Shown piece after piece: positions 53,390-53,565 of a stretch of 53,565 bases of DNA. The notes under the pieces were generated by a model, which did no database searches, was not told the DNA's origin, and was given only the letters and a program-made list of their open reading frames with translations. A program made the position numbers and the translations under genes. The DNA is from Gammaproteobacteria bacterium (GTDB lineage: Bacteria; Pseudomonadota; Gammaproteobacteria; UBA6186; Azoamicaceae): contig JAGVLG010000089.1 of the NCBI GenBank assembly GCA_020054325.1, positions 1-53,565 of the forward strand, written 5' to 3'. Position 1 is the first letter of the stretch, and the number at the start of each line of letters is the position of its first letter.

Positions 53390-53473
53390 CAAAAATTAAT
53401 TTCCTATCGGAAATTGAGTTCATTCTAACAGTGTTTATTTTTTTGTGTCAAGATATTTTTGCAGATATTGTTG

Positions 53474-53565
53474 CTGATACGCCAATTGCCCGGTTTTTCT
53501 GATACGCCAATTGTCCGGTAATCCAGACTATTTCTATGTACTTACACATAGGGAGATAGTCATGA
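53474..53565 (+). mobile_element. Probable left end of an IS21-like insertion sequence
   Basis: Two 21-base direct copies, CTGATACGCCAATTGCCCGGT (53474-53494) and the same with T for C (53499-53519), precede a GGGAGA ribosome-binding site and an ATG at 53562 that runs off the window. Repeated terminal binding sites upstream of the first transposase gene are typical of the IS21 family. The family is an inference; the transposase sequence is outside. Confidence 0.5.
53562..53565 (+). CDS. Start of a gene cut by the window edge
   Basis: ATG at 53562-53564 with GGGAGA ending six bases before it. Only one codon is visible; from context it may be the transposase gene (istA-type) of the element. 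Confidence 0.4.

Overview
The window reads as chromosomal DNA of an AT-rich gammaproteobacterium. The operon thrS-infC-rpmI-rplT-pheS-pheT-ihfA, the smpB / ratA-ratB / bamE / fur neighbourhood, rlmD-relA, rlmJ, adk, tsaB and a P4-type integrase at ssrA all fit that class. Several genes look like those of host-associated relatives of Legionella and Coxiella: a leucine-rich-repeat protein, an M3 peptidase that resembles animal thimet oligopeptidase, a monoamine-oxidase-like flavoprotein, a lysine/alanine-rich histone H1-like protein, and several long orphan proteins without signal peptides. The species cannot be named from the sequence alone; an amoeba- or protist-associated member of the Legionellales is the best guess.

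Layout. 1-2560: right end of an integrative element (partial gene, AlpA-type regulator, two unknowns, P4-type integrase) abutting the 3' end of the tmRNA gene ssrA (2539-2912, minus). 3090-10654: a secreted unknown, an operon pairing a CSS/EAL cyclic-di-GMP phosphodiesterase with an orphan LivJ-like binding protein, an amine oxidase, an alpha/beta hydrolase and two orphan genes. 10910-14438: a run of small stress-type genes (KGG-repeat, BON, a RipA-like membrane protein, ferritin-like DUF2383, beta-barrel, CsbD), followed by a leucine-rich-repeat protein and a META-domain protein. 16217-19605: smpB, a 154-bp MITE-like element, ratA-rnfH, bamE, fur, pyrB. 20632-27217: the translation/IHF operon, with infC starting at AUU and a PheT that lacks its tRNA-binding B2 domain. 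27235-31513: an orphan, an L,D-transpeptidase, a membrane-anchored Nudix protein, an AbiE toxin-antitoxin pair with two matched operators, and tRNA-Pro(GGG). 31737-42486: orphan genes, M3 peptidase, rlmJ, an MFS transporter, a 39-bp tandem-repeat gene, a Tus-like replication-terminator protein and a 776-residue orphan. 42540-53378: rlmD-relA, a LOG protein, ppc with a YbaK-HDOD fusion, adk, the H1-like gene and tsaB. The last 100 bases look like the left end of an IS21-type insertion sequence.

How the genes work together. Trans-translation (ssrA and smpB), the stringent response (relA), translation factors, rRNA methyltransferases and t6A synthesis form the conserved backbone. Between them sit accessory blocks for stress tolerance, signalling, phage defence and probable host interaction. 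Start codons were moved from the longest open frame wherever a ribosome-binding site or family alignment supported a different one (infC AUU, csbD-like GTG, nudix GTG, fur TTG and several ATGs). All assignments come from reading the sequence; no database search was run.
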